From the NCBI GenBank assembly GCA_905182135.1, contig CAJJAG010000004.1, positions 1 to 64,000 on the forward strand: 64,000 nt of DNA, read 5' to 3'. The notes beneath the pieces are model-generated. The model was given only the letters and a program-made list of their open reading frames with translations. It did not search any database and had not been told where the DNA came from. Shown one piece after another: positions 8,983 to 19,358 of the stretch. The translations under genes were made by a program, and so were the position numbers. The stretch comes from an uncultured Acidimicrobiaceae bacterium. GTDB taxonomy: Bacteria > Actinomycetota > Acidimicrobiia > Acidimicrobiales > UBA10347. The first letter of the stretch is position 1, and the number at the start of each line of letters is the position of its first letter.

Positions 8983-10052
8983 AGCAGCTTCCGCATCGAC
9001 GAGCGGTACCCAGCGTCCAGCAACTTCGACGCGAAGCTGGGTTGATCATCGAGTGCCACCACCATGATGGCTACGCCACGCCCTCCCTCCGACGAGTGAG
9101 CAATCTCAAAGTCATAGATATTGACCTCAGGGGCCAGGGTCGTGAGCGCTGCAATCGCACCAGGAATATCAGGCATCGTTACCCGAACCTCGCACAAGTC
9201 GAGGCCAGATGGGATGCCCGTCGGCAGGTTCACCCGCGCCTTACGAGCACCCGTGAGCAACGATCGGAGTTGTTCACGGTCATTACGGTCCACCATGCCG
9301 CGCGCATTTTGCAGCTCGCGGATCAGGTCGTCGAGCGAGTCCACGATCTGCGTCTTGTTCTGCTCGCAGATGTCCAGCCAGATGGCCGGGTGTCCAGCGG
9401 CAATACGGGTCATATCGCGAAAGCCACCAGCAGCGAGTCGCAGGACAGCATCGTTCTCAAAGCCAGAACCTGCGGCCATTACCATCATGGTCGCAGCGGT
9501 GATATGCGGCACGTGCGAGATACGAGCCACAGCTTCGTCGTGACGCAATGGCTCCATAGATACCACCTCGGCCCCAAGCATCCGTACGACCTGGCGAACA
9601 GTCGTATAGGCCTCGTCACTCGTCGACTCCGTCGGAGTCATGACCCAGGTCGCTCCAGAGAACAGCCCCGCTCGAGCGCCACTGACGCCGTCTTGCTCGC
9701 TGCCGGCCATTGGGTGGCCTGCTACGAATCGGGGATTCGTGATTGTTGCGGCGATGTCAGCCTTAACACTGCCCACATCGGTAACAACACCAGATGATCC
9801 TGCAAGAGCTGCCTGAGCTGCTTCGACGACGTTGCCGACTGGTGTAGCCACAAACGTAATCTCCGCGCCCTCATCGAAACCGACAGCGTCGAGCACGTCG
9901 AGTTCCATTGCCAGGTCCGTCGCAGCAACGGCGTTGTCCTGGCCTGTCACATGCCAGCCCTGTTCACGAAGGCCAAGCGCAATGCTGCCACCAATGAGGC
10001 CTACGCCGATCACGTTGGCGCGCCGAATAGACGCTGCTGAATCAGTGCTCAT
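8979..10052 (-). CDS. tyrA: Prephenate dehydrogenase with ACT domain
   Basis: TyrA oxidatively decarboxylates prephenate to 4-hydroxyphenylpyruvate in tyrosine synthesis. The NAD-binding motif GVGLIGGS is at about 16-23, and the catalytic-domain motifs GHPMAGSE, SHVPHITA and GFRDMTRIA are present. A C-terminal ACT domain (about 280-345), the usual site for tyrosine feedback, has the motif MPDIPGAIAALTTLAPEVNI. The ATG at 10052 was chosen because it directly precedes the Rossmann fold. The start lies 7 bp after the aroH stop, so chorismate mutase and prephenate dehydrogenase are made together. Confidence 0.95.
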   Translation of the reverse strand: MSTDSAASIRRANVIGVGLIGGSIALGLREQGWHVTGQDNAVAATDLAMELDVLDAVGFDEGAEITFVATPVGNVVEAAQAALAGSSGVVTDVGSVKADIAATITNPRFVAGHPMAGSEQDGVSGARAGLFSGATWVMTPTESTSDEAYTTVRQVVRMLGAEVVSMEPLRHDEAVARISHVPHITAATMMVMAAGSGFENDAVLRLAAGGFRDMTRIAAGHPAIWLDICEQNKTQIVDSLDDLIRELQNARGMVDRNDREQLRSLLTGARKARVNLPTGIPSGLDLCEVRVTMPDIPGAIAALTTLAPEVNIYDFEIAHSSEGGRGVAIMVVALDDQPSFASKLLDAGYRSSMRKLL

Positions 10053-10059
10053 GGCTTGG

Positions 10060-10422
10060 TCAGTCGTCGACGAGATCGGGGCGTAGCCGCCGCGCTTGGC
10101 CGTGATAGACCGGTACAACTTCCGTGCGGCTCAGAGCGGAATAGGCATGGATAAGCACTCGGACGCAGCGGTCGACGCCGGTAGTTACGTTCGCCTCCAC
10201 AGCACCGAGCAATGGCACGTCGTCAAACCCGCACTCTTCGCGCAGCGCGGTGCCTGCGTACATCGAGGTCAAGTCAGGCGTAACCGTCAAGATCACGTCG
10301 ACATAGTCATCATCTTCGAGACGATTCTTAGCGATGATCTCGTTCACTAGATCGCGCACGGCGACCCTGATCTCGGCTGGATTATCGTTCTCAACTGTCG
10401 TTGCGCCGCGAAAGGCGCGCAT
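10060..10422 (-). CDS. aroH: Chorismate mutase, AroH class
   Basis: This 120-residue protein is the trimeric AroH-type chorismate mutase, which converts chorismate to prephenate. The N-terminus MRAFRGATTVENDNP is the classic family start and fixes the ATG at 10422. Later motifs include TPDLTSMYAG and the active-site-like DVPLLGAVEANV with the C-terminal RVLIHAY. This class is distinct from the AroQ-type mutases more usual in actinobacteria such as mycobacteria. It lies immediately upstream of tyrA, which uses its product. Confidence 0.94.
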   Translation of the reverse strand: MRAFRGATTVENDNPAEIRVAVRDLVNEIIAKNRLEDDDYVDVILTVTPDLTSMYAGTALREECGFDDVPLLGAVEANVTTGVDRCVRVLIHAYSALSRTEVVPVYHGQARRLRPDLVDD

Positions 10423-10621
10423 ACGTGGCTCCACGGCTGTCGATACTATCGGCCAGAGCGGCTGACGTTTGCAGCACAAACCAAACAGGACCCTTAGGTG
10501 GCGTTTCAGTCCGCCATTCCGCCCATCGAATTCAGTGCGTCTGGAGTTCGGCTAATGCCGCGTCCGCTCCAAGAAGCTAGAGCGCCCGGTCACTGGTCGC
10601 ACGCTCACTCCGCTAATGAAA

Positions 10622-11365
10622 TCAGCGCGCCTCACGCCCGGCCAGAGCGGTCAGCTCTTCGAGCCTGCGGATCTCGTCCAGCGTCAATTCGCGCCATTCG
10701 CCTGGTGCCATATTACGGTCGGCCAACGCGCCAATCCGGATACGCACCAACCGGGTCACAGTAAATCCCAACGCCGAACACATACGTCGGATCTGGCGAT
10801 TGCGGCCCTCATGAATTGTTAGCTTGATCACGCTCGGGGCTACCTGCTGCGCCTTGGCCGGCGCCGTCATACCGTCGTCGAGTTCGACCCCTTCGCGCAG
10901 ACGTCGCAAGTCACCACGACTCACCGGCTTATCAACCTCGACCAGGTATTCTTTTTCGATGCCAAACGAGGGGTGCGTCAGGCGATGTGTCAGGTCGCCA
11001 TCGTTCGTGATTAGCAGTAACCCTTCGGTGTCAAGATCCAAACGCCCTACGGGATACACACGCGGCTCGTCAGGGACCAACTCCGTTACGATCTCGCGGT
11101 CGTGGGTGTCGGCCGCTGTGGTCACCACGCCCTTTGGCTTGTTCAGCAGGTAGTAAATCAGGTCAGGAGCTACACCAACCCGCACGCCATCGACCTCGAC
11201 AGCATCGCTTTCGACATCGACGCGGCGGCCGAGCACAGCCACCTGACCATTCACACTGACACGACCATCCTCGATCATGTCCTCGACTATTCGGCGACTG
11301 CCGAAGCCACGGACGGCAAGCACCTTTTGAAGTCTGACACCGTCGGCCGCTGCTTCCCCTTCCAT
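10622..11365 (-). CDS. rluB: 23S rRNA pseudouridine synthase, RluB type
   Basis: This is a 247-residue RsuA/RluB-family enzyme. An S4 RNA-binding domain (about 10-65) has LQKVLAVRGFGSRR. The catalytic domain has the active-site motif VGRLDLDTEGLLL, with the catalytic aspartate in GRLD, and ends with EGRNRQIRRMC. The closest role is RluB-like modification of large-subunit rRNA, though RsuA or RluE activity cannot be excluded. It starts 5 bp after the scpB stop, the arrangement also seen in M. tuberculosis (Rv1709-Rv1711). A 199-bp gap separates it from aroH. Confidence 0.93.
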   Translation of the reverse strand: MEGEAAADGVRLQKVLAVRGFGSRRIVEDMIEDGRVSVNGQVAVLGRRVDVESDAVEVDGVRVGVAPDLIYYLLNKPKGVVTTAADTHDREIVTELVPDEPRVYPVGRLDLDTEGLLLITNDGDLTHRLTHPSFGIEKEYLVEVDKPVSRGDLRRLREGVELDDGMTAPAKAQQVAPSVIKLTIHEGRNRQIRRMCSALGFTVTRLVRIRIGALADRNMAPGEWRELTLDEIRRLEELTALAGREAR

Positions 11366-11370
11366 TGGGG

Positions 11371-12165
11371 TCAGGCTTCTTCACTGAGGTCGTCGTTCGA
11401 CCCCATCAAGTTGCTAGAGGCCTGGAAACCATCACCTTCGACCTCAGGATCGATGGTGCCAACACCATCGGCGTAATCTTGTTCTACGTTGTCTTCGAGA
11501 TAGTTGTGGGCCAGCGCAGCTGCCGCCATCGCGGCTACGTCGAACGCGCTGTCGTCGAGTTCAGCCGTAGCCGCGTCGGTCGAAGTATCCGGGTTGACCA
11601 TCAGCGTGGTCTCGAGTGCTTCGACCACATCGGCTCCGGGCACGAACTGACCAAGCGGCGGCAACTCGTCAATGCTGTTGAGTCCAAGCCGCTCGAGGAA
11701 CGCATCGGTCGTGCCATACAACGACGCTCGTCCCGGGCCGGGATCGCGGGCAAGCTCATCTACGTAACCGCGAGCTTCGAGTGTGCGCACAACACCCTCG
11801 GCATTAACCCCTCGGATGGCAGAGATCTGGTTGCGACTAATCGGTTGCTTGTACGCGATAATCGCCATGGTTTCGAGGGCTGCGGCCGAAAGTCGTGACG
11901 CCTGCCCATCAAGCACGAATCGCTCGACGATCGACGCCTGGTCGGGATGGCTTTGGAACCGCAGTCCACCGGCGACACGCTGCAGAACGAAGCCACGCCC
12001 CTGGCTGGCGTAGGCCTGGATCAGATCCGCCGCTGCGATCTCGACGTCTTCGGTAGTCACGCCCATGAGGTCAGCGAACTGCCCAGGTGCCACTGGTTGA
12101 TCAGCAACCATCAAGACGGCCTCGATCCCAGCCTTTATTTCGCTGGCATCCACGTGCTCACTCAT
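11371..12165 (-). CDS. scpB: Segregation and condensation protein B
   Basis: ScpB is the winged-helix (kite) subunit that binds ScpA and SMC to form bacterial condensin. The 264-residue protein has two winged-helix domains (about 8-160), with the family motif IIAYKQPISRNQISAIRGVN and the later YGTTDAFLERLGL. The C-terminal 80 residues are acidic and poor in predicted structure, longer than the core of the family. Its start overlaps the scpA stop as ATGA. No smc gene is in the window. Confidence 0.95.
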   Translation of the reverse strand: MSEHVDASEIKAGIEAVLMVADQPVAPGQFADLMGVTTEDVEIAAADLIQAYASQGRGFVLQRVAGGLRFQSHPDQASIVERFVLDGQASRLSAAALETMAIIAYKQPISRNQISAIRGVNAEGVVRTLEARGYVDELARDPGPGRASLYGTTDAFLERLGLNSIDELPPLGQFVPGADVVEALETTLMVNPDTSTDAATAELDDSAFDVAAMAAAALAHNYLEDNVEQDYADGVGTIDPEVEGDGFQASSNLMGSNDDLSEEA

Positions 12166-12938
12166 CCTTCGTAGGCATCAATCAGTTCCATGGCCGCTGC
12201 GCCCTGGGCTTCGGCAATCCATTCGACTTCAATATTTCCGAAGCTCGAAATCTGTGTGATGTCGAGCATGTCCTGCTTGTAGAGCTCTAAGACCGCAAGG
12301 AAGTACACAACGACCTCGATGCGGTCGACCAGTTGCGCCGTGATCTGGCGAAAAGTCACGCGGCCACGATCAGGCAAATCGATCGCTAGTTCGTTGACGG
12401 CATCGCCAACGCTGAACGAAATCGGAGCGATGTGGTCGGTCGACACCCGGATAACAGGCTTGGGTGCCGTCGCCCGCATAAACGCGTCACGGAGTTGGAT
12501 CGGTCGAACGTTAGCCAACAGATCAGGTAGCAAGCCTATGAAGGCATCTTCGATACCCGACTTGCGCGGATAGGAGCGGCTTGCTTCGGAGCTAAGAACC
12601 TGAAGCGAGTGAGCGGCGTCTTTGAAGGTCTTGCATTCGAGTAGCCGGGCCAGCAGAAGGTCTCGTTCCTCCCAAAGTGCCAGTTCCTCGTCGAGGTCAG
12701 ATCCCGGCGGGTCAGGCAGCAGGCGTCGGCTCTTAAGCTCAACCAGCGTTGCTGCAATGAGCAAGAACTCGGTTGCGACTTCGAGCTCAAGGGTGTCCAT
12801 CTGCTCTAGAGCCTGAATGTACTCATCGACGATCGAAGACAGCGACACTTCGTACAGGTCGACTTCATCCTTCAAAATCAAGTGCAACAGCAGGTCGAAG
12901 GGTCCGTCGAAAACGGGCGTCGATACAGCAACACTCAT
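12162..12938 (-). CDS. scpA: Segregation and condensation protein A
   Basis: ScpA is the kleisin subunit of the SMC condensin complex. The N-terminal motif FDGPFDLLLHLI, the helix LEVATEFLLIAATLVELKSRRLLP, described here only in outline, and the C-terminal winged helix (VVYFLAVLELYKQ) are all present. At 258 residues its length is typical. It overlaps scpB by ATGA, the standard scpAB pairing. A short 108-bp divergent region separates it from the photolyase gene. Confidence 0.95.
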   Translation of the reverse strand: MSVAVSTPVFDGPFDLLLHLILKDEVDLYEVSLSSIVDEYIQALEQMDTLELEVATEFLLIAATLVELKSRRLLPDPPGSDLDEELALWEERDLLLARLLECKTFKDAAHSLQVLSSEASRSYPRKSGIEDAFIGLLPDLLANVRPIQLRDAFMRATAPKPVIRVSTDHIAPISFSVGDAVNELAIDLPDRGRVTFRQITAQLVDRIEVVVYFLAVLELYKQDMLDITQISSFGNIEVEWIAEAQGAAAMELIDAYEG

Positions 12939-13046
12939 TGCCTACAGGCTACCGATCCAGTTCCTTTCCGAGCGTCACTTCGAGGAAAGTAGGGCCAAAC
13001 CCCAATGAGCCAGCCTGGTGAAGAGCCCTCGCCGTACAGTCAGCGA

Positions 13047-14417
13047 ATGCCTTGTTCACTGCACCATCTTGTGTGGTTTCGCCGAGATCTCCGATTGGGT
13101 GATAACCCAGCGTGGGCGGCAGCCACTCAGCAGGCCGACGAAGTCACGGCCTTGTTCGTGCTGGACCCCGCGTTATTTGACCGTGCCGGACCCTTCCGGC
13201 AGCAGGCATTGGTTGCTCACCTTGAGGGCCTCGACGCTCAGCTACGCGAACGCGGGGGCAGGCTACGGGTTGAACATGGCGACCCGACCCGGGTCGTGCC
13301 GGCTCTAACGAACGAACTCGACGCTGATGAGGTGCATTGGAACGCCGACACCACGCCGTACGCAGTGCCACGAGATGCAAACGTTACTGCAGCTCTCGGC
13401 GACAAGGTCCAGGAGCATTGGGGCACGGTCATCCATGAACCTGGCCGAGTTCTAACGGGTAAGGGCACCCTGTCAAAGGTTTTCACGCCGTTCTATAACG
13501 TGTGGAACAAGACCGAAATGACGCCATGGGCTACGGGGGAAGGCGATGCAATTATTGCTGCCGACTCTGGGGCTGGTCTCCCCCGGCTCGTAGCGGCCCA
13601 AGAGAACGTCGGGGGCGAAGACGCCGCCCGAAACCGACTTCACCATTTTCTCGGGCGTATCGACGATTATCTCGACACGCGCGATCTGCCAGCGGTCGAT
13701 GGCACCTCCCAGCTGTCTGGCGATCTACGCTTCGGCACGCTGTCGCCCCGAGAAGTCGCTGCTGTGGTTGGCGAGACCACCAGCGGGCGTCGAGGCTTCG
13801 TACGCCAACTCGCATGGCGCGACTGGTACGCACACCTGCTGTTCCAGAACCCAACCATGCCTTCGGCCGCCATCAAGCCCGAGTACGACGCTGTGTCGTG
13901 GCGCGACGACGCTGACGAGTTCCAGGCTTGGAAGGATGGCGCCACCGGCTACCCGATCGTCGATGCCGGCATGCGGCAACTGCTGCACACCGGCTGGATG
14001 CACAATCGAGTCCGCATGATTGTGGGCTCTTTTCTAGTCAAGGACCTGCTGGTCGATTGGCGTAAAGGAGAACGCTGGTTCCGCCACCTACTCATCGATG
14101 CCGACATGTCGCAAAACATTGGCAACTGGCAGTGGGTTGCTGGCTGCGGGACCGACGCAGCGCCCTATTTCCGTGTGTTCAACCCTTGGACGCAGAGTCG
14201 AAAGTTTGATGCCAACGGCGACTACATCCGCCGGTGGGTCCCTGAGCTTGCGGGTCTAGCTACCAAGGCCATACACCAGCCTCACCTGGCTCCACCTCTG
14301 GATCTTGCTGCTGCTGGCGTAGTTCTCGGCGACACCTACCCCCACCCGATTGTGGATCACGCGTTTGCTCGTCACCGAGTGCTCGCCGTCTACCAAGCCG
14401 CCCTCGGAAAATCCTAG
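13047..14417 (+). CDS. phr: Deoxyribodipyrimidine photolyase (class I)
   Basis: This 456-residue enzyme is a blue-light FAD photolyase that splits cyclobutane pyrimidine dimers. The N-terminal antenna domain starts with HLVWFRRDLRLGDNPAW. The FAD-binding C-terminal half shows FVRQLAWRDWYAHLL, GYPIVDAGMRQL, TGWMHNRVRM, DADMSQNIGNWQWVAG and PYFRVFNPWTQSRKFD. The tryptophan-rich pattern fits class I CPD photolyase rather than cryptochrome-DASH. An in-frame ATG at 13005 would add 14 residues; 13047 was chosen because family members begin just before the WFRRDLR strand. The enzyme suggests a sunlit habitat, which is inference. Confidence 0.95.
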   Translation: MPCSLHHLVWFRRDLRLGDNPAWAAATQQADEVTALFVLDPALFDRAGPFRQQALVAHLEGLDAQLRERGGRLRVEHGDPTRVVPALTNELDADEVHWNADTTPYAVPRDANVTAALGDKVQEHWGTVIHEPGRVLTGKGTLSKVFTPFYNVWNKTEMTPWATGEGDAIIAADSGAGLPRLVAAQENVGGEDAARNRLHHFLGRIDDYLDTRDLPAVDGTSQLSGDLRFGTLSPREVAAVVGETTSGRRGFVRQLAWRDWYAHLLFQNPTMPSAAIKPEYDAVSWRDDADEFQAWKDGATGYPIVDAGMRQLLHTGWMHNRVRMIVGSFLVKDLLVDWRKGERWFRHLLIDADMSQNIGNWQWVAGCGTDAAPYFRVFNPWTQSRKFDANGDYIRRWVPELAGLATKAIHQPHLAPPLDLAAAGVVLGDTYPHPIVDHAFARHRVLAVYQAALGKS

Positions 14418-14501
14418 AGATAGAAGTGGCGCCAAGCTCTGTTCGTTGTCAACTATTGCTGCCGAACTAATGCCTTCTTAGCAAGGGTCCTACGTCGCTT
14501 T

Positions 14502-15290
14502 TTACTGGCCCGTCCATTTGGGGGCGCGTTTTTCGACAAAGCTTGCGATGCCCTCTTGGCCGTCGGCGGTGGCCATCGCTGAGGTGATCATCACACCTTC
14601 GAATTCTCCAGCGCTTTCTAGAGAATGCTCGAAGCCGTTGTAGATGACCTGCTTGGCATGGCCGATGGCAAATGGGGCTCCTGCTGCGAGTTCGGCTGCA
14701 AGTTCGGCGGTAGCGATGTCAACATCATCGTCATCGACCACTCGGTTCACCAGACCCCATGACTCGGCGGTCTCAGCATCGAGTACCCGGTTGGTCAGCG
14801 TCAAGTCAAGCATGCGACGTAGGCCAATATGGCGGCCAATGAAATACGACGACGTCCCATCGGGGGTCATGCCAGCGCGGGTATAAGCCATGGTGTACTT
14901 CGCGCCGGCACCGCTGACGACAAGGTCGAAAGCTCCCACCAGTGAGAGGCCCGCGCCACCGGCAGCACCACGGACACCAGCCACGAATGGCTTCGCCATA
15001 CGGTTCATCTTGTACAACGCCGTGTGGAAGTCGCCTAGCAACTTCGCGCCATGTTTGGCTAAATCCGTGCCCATTGAATGGAACTCTTTCAGGTCACCAC
15101 CAGCACAGAAGACCTTGCCTTCGGCTGTCACGCTCACCGCACGCACCGTGTCATCAAATTCGATTTCGATCATCACATCGCGTAGATCTCGCGCAAACGC
15201 TTCAGAGACCGCATTGGCGCCGTTGGGGCGGTTCAGACGCAGGTGCCCGACATTGTCAATAACGGTGTACGTAATGGTTTCATAACTCAT
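14502..15290 (-). CDS. Enoyl-CoA hydratase/isomerase family protein
   Basis: This 262-residue crotonase-fold protein has the oxyanion-hole motif CAGGDLKEF and the second glycine-rich motif GAAGGAGLSLVGAFD. The ends YETITYTVIDNVGHLRLNRP and KRAPKWTG are typical of the family. The catalytic glutamates of classical enoyl-CoA hydratase are not clearly kept: the stretch after the second motif reads AYTRAGMTPDGTSSY. It may therefore act as an isomerase or another crotonase rather than a hydratase. The ATG at 15290 was chosen by family start. It is divergent from trpS, with 87 bp between them. Confidence 0.88.
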   Translation of the reverse strand: MSYETITYTVIDNVGHLRLNRPNGANAVSEAFARDLRDVMIEIEFDDTVRAVSVTAEGKVFCAGGDLKEFHSMGTDLAKHGAKLLGDFHTALYKMNRMAKPFVAGVRGAAGGAGLSLVGAFDLVVSGAGAKYTMAYTRAGMTPDGTSSYFIGRHIGLRRMLDLTLTNRVLDAETAESWGLVNRVVDDDDVDIATAELAAELAAGAPFAIGHAKQVIYNGFEHSLESAGEFEGVMITSAMATADGQEGIASFVEKRAPKWTGQ

Positions 15291-15377
15291 GGTGCAAGCT
15301 TGACCGGCTCGCGGTGCATACACCAAGTGGAAATCTCTGATGGCCTCGGCCGATTGGGCCACTACCCTTCTCGACGC

Positions 15378-16358
15378 ATGACGACGCAACGTGTTTTCAG
15401 TGGAATCCAACCGACGGGTGTTGCTCATCTGGGCAACTTTCTAGGTGCGATCAAGAACTATGTCCGGATGCAAGACGGCCACGATGCCGTGTATTGCATC
15501 GTGGACCTACATGCTGTCACGGTGCCTCAAGACCCCGCCGAGTTGCGGGCCAGCACCCTACGTATGGGCCAATTGCTGATGGCAGCTGGACTAGACCCTG
15601 AACGTTGCATCTTGTTCGTCCAGAGCCAGGTGCCCCAGCACTCGCAGCTCGGCTGGTTGATGGAAACTACGGTGAGCTATGGCGAGCTCAGCCGCATGAC
15701 TCAGTTCAAGGACAAGAGTGACCGCAACGAGTTCATCTCAAGCGCGTTGTTCACCTACCCGGCACTCCAGGCAGCCGACATCCTGCTTTACGACACGAAT
15801 TTCGTCCCCGTAGGCGACGACCAACGTCAGCACCTTGAACTTGCCCGAGATGCTGCCCAACGATTCAATAGCCGCTTCGGCGAGACCTTTGTCGTGCCTG
15901 AACATGTCATCCCCCCAGTCGCAGCTCGCATCATGGACCTGCAACGACCAAACGACAAGATGTCCAAGTCCGCCGAAGCCGAGAACGGCGTGGTGATGAT
16001 TCTCGAAGATCTTAAGAGCATCGAGAAGAAGTTCAAGCGAGCCGTAACCGACAGCGAAGACGAGGTCCGTTTCGATCGCGAGAATAAGCCAGGTATCTCT
16101 AACCTGCTTGAGATCTTGAGCGCCGTAACCGACAAGAACCCCGTGGTACTTGCTGAGGACTACACACAATACGGGCAACTCAAGATTGACACCGCCGAGG
16201 CTGTCATCTCCGTCCTACAGCCCATTCAAGAACGGTTTGCTGAGCTGGCGGCTGACCCTGCCGAGACCCAACGGCTGCTCACTATCGGAGCCGAAAAGGC
16301 TCGTGAAATTGCGTCAGTGGTCTACGAGCGGGCTCGCAACAACATGGGATTCCTGTAG
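15378..16358 (+). CDS. trpS: Tryptophanyl-tRNA synthetase
   Basis: This class I aminoacyl-tRNA synthetase charges tRNA-Trp. The HIGH-like motif lies in FSGIQPTGVAHLGNF at the N-terminus, and the KMSKS motif is in NDKMSKSAE. Other family stretches are YCIVDLHAVT, ADILLYDTNFVPVGDDQRQH and the C-terminal ARNNMGFL. The length of 326 residues is normal. The ATG at 15378 gives the standard start; a longer frame upstream runs into the divergent promoter region. There is no visible leader peptide or T-box in the short upstream space. Confidence 0.96.
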   Translation: MTTQRVFSGIQPTGVAHLGNFLGAIKNYVRMQDGHDAVYCIVDLHAVTVPQDPAELRASTLRMGQLLMAAGLDPERCILFVQSQVPQHSQLGWLMETTVSYGELSRMTQFKDKSDRNEFISSALFTYPALQAADILLYDTNFVPVGDDQRQHLELARDAAQRFNSRFGETFVVPEHVIPPVAARIMDLQRPNDKMSKSAEAENGVVMILEDLKSIEKKFKRAVTDSEDEVRFDRENKPGISNLLEILSAVTDKNPVVLAEDYTQYGQLKIDTAEAVISVLQPIQERFAELAADPAETQRLLTIGAEKAREIASVVYERARNNMGFL

Positions 16359-16470
16359 GAAACAATTCAATGATGCTGCGAGGGAGACCAACTCCGCCGC
16401 GACGCACAACTGACGCAGCGGCAGTCGCTCAGTACGTTGCGTTGTGCCCCAGACGAACTTCGCATCGACG

Positions 16471-16995
16471 TCAATCGTCGGCAGCTTTCAGGGCGGCAGC
16501 AAGATCAGGTTCAATCGTTTGCTGCTCTGCCTGTAGGTGGTGTTCTCGGGCCCACGCAACGGCAAGCTTCGATGCACCCGCCATCTGTAGCTCGGCGGAT
16601 CCAATGTCGCTGTGGTCCAGATACAGAGCGACCTGGCCGCGCAGGCCTGGCTTTGAGCCCCAGGACCGGGCCTGTTCGTAGTTCACCAAGCCTGCCAAAC
16701 TTGCCGCGACTCGACCCGCTGTTCCGAGGCCGGATTGAGTCTTTCCGACATCGTGAAGCGCCGATGCAACCACGACCTCGGCACCCAACGACTCGACGAC
16801 CCGTGCGCAGTTGATGGCGTGGGCCCGATCGACCGCAGCCATCTGGCGGTACAACACAGACTCAGCGGGTGTCAAGAGCGATAAGAGCCAGCGCTCCCCC
16901 TCAGGATCGGGTGCTGGTTTACGAAGCGACCAGAGCGTACGTTGGGCGAGGTGCGGGATCTGGCACCACGAATAGGCGCTACTTGCGTCAGTCAT
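16471..16995 (-). CDS. HD-domain protein
   Basis: This 174-residue protein carries an HD metal-phosphohydrolase signature: a first histidine in RAHAINCARVV and the doublet in ASALHDVGK, with a later LDHSDIGS. The domain is short and lacks other recognisable modules. Its substrate is unknown; HD enzymes hydrolyse nucleotides or cyclic nucleotides. It lies 34 bp downstream of the Nudix gene on the same strand, at the place where M. tuberculosis has xerD after the same pyrG-Nudix pair. It could act with the Nudix hydrolase in nucleotide clean-up, which is inference. Confidence 0.75.
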   Translation of the reverse strand: MTDASSAYSWCQIPHLAQRTLWSLRKPAPDPEGERWLLSLLTPAESVLYRQMAAVDRAHAINCARVVESLGAEVVVASALHDVGKTQSGLGTAGRVAASLAGLVNYEQARSWGSKPGLRGQVALYLDHSDIGSAELQMAGASKLAVAWAREHHLQAEQQTIEPDLAAALKAADD

Positions 16996-17029
16996 TGCTC
17001 AGCAGTGTGCCAGATCAACTAGGTAGCGA

Positions 17030-17587
17030 TCAGGCCGACGGTGCCAGCAGCCCCAAGTCACGAGCCCAGAACAGTCCAATAAGCGACTTGGCATCGCGAA
17101 GTCGACCGCCGGTCAACCAGCCATCCACTTCAGCCAGCGGAATCCGGAGAATCTCAGAATATTCTTCTTCGACGCCATCAACCTGGCGGCTAACTTCGAT
17201 GCAGTCATTGGACGCAAAAATGGTCAGGGCTTCGTCGCAGAAGCCTGCTGCAGTGATGAAGTCGCCCAGAAACACGAGTGATTGTGGATCAAGACCAACT
17301 TCTTCGATGAGCTCACGACGCGCTGCTGTTTCAAGAAATTCACCCGGGATATCGGTCTTGCCTGCGGGGATCTCGATCAGCGTGTCATCTAGCGCAGCCC
17401 GGTATTGCTCGACAAGCACCACGCAACCATCGTGGATTGCCACGACAGCGACGGCGCCAGGATGGCGCACCACCTGGCGTTCGACCAAGTCTCCGTCAGG
17501 CGTACGTACAGACAGGATCTCAGTCGAAACGATCTTGCCCTCGTGCACAACACGAGAGTCCTCAACGACAAACTTGTTCTCACCCAT
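17030..17587 (-). CDS. Nudix hydrolase, ADP-ribose pyrophosphatase type
   Basis: This 185-residue Nudix enzyme probably hydrolyses ADP-ribose to AMP and ribose 5-phosphate. The Nudix box is readable as IPAGKTDIPGE followed by RRELIEEVGL. It has one extra residue between the first glycine and first glutamate compared with the canonical box, as I recall also for the mycobacterial ADP-ribose pyrophosphatase Rv1700. The upstream VVLVEQYRAALDDTLIEIPAG is the typical ADPRase lead-in. It starts 9 bp after the pyrG stop, matching the pyrG-Rv1700 pairing of M. tuberculosis. Confidence 0.88.
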   Translation of the reverse strand: MGENKFVVEDSRVVHEGKIVSTEILSVRTPDGDLVERQVVRHPGAVAVVAIHDGCVVLVEQYRAALDDTLIEIPAGKTDIPGEFLETAARRELIEEVGLDPQSLVFLGDFITAAGFCDEALTIFASNDCIEVSRQVDGVEEEYSEILRIPLAEVDGWLTGGRLRDAKSLIGLFWARDLGLLAPSA

Positions 17588-17596
17588 AGAGAATGC

Positions 17597-19273
<1,677 letters not shown>

Positions 19274-19358
19274 TCACCATAATGCGCCAAATGGGTACGA
19301 GCGCGGAGCCCAGAGCCCCATCGTGAAAAATCTTTAGCTCGAACGTTGCACGTGTTCA

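Noticed and set aside
9042-9797. 251-codon plus-strand frame opposite tyrA
   Set aside because: It lies fully antisense to a well-supported tyrA gene and has no recognisable motif.
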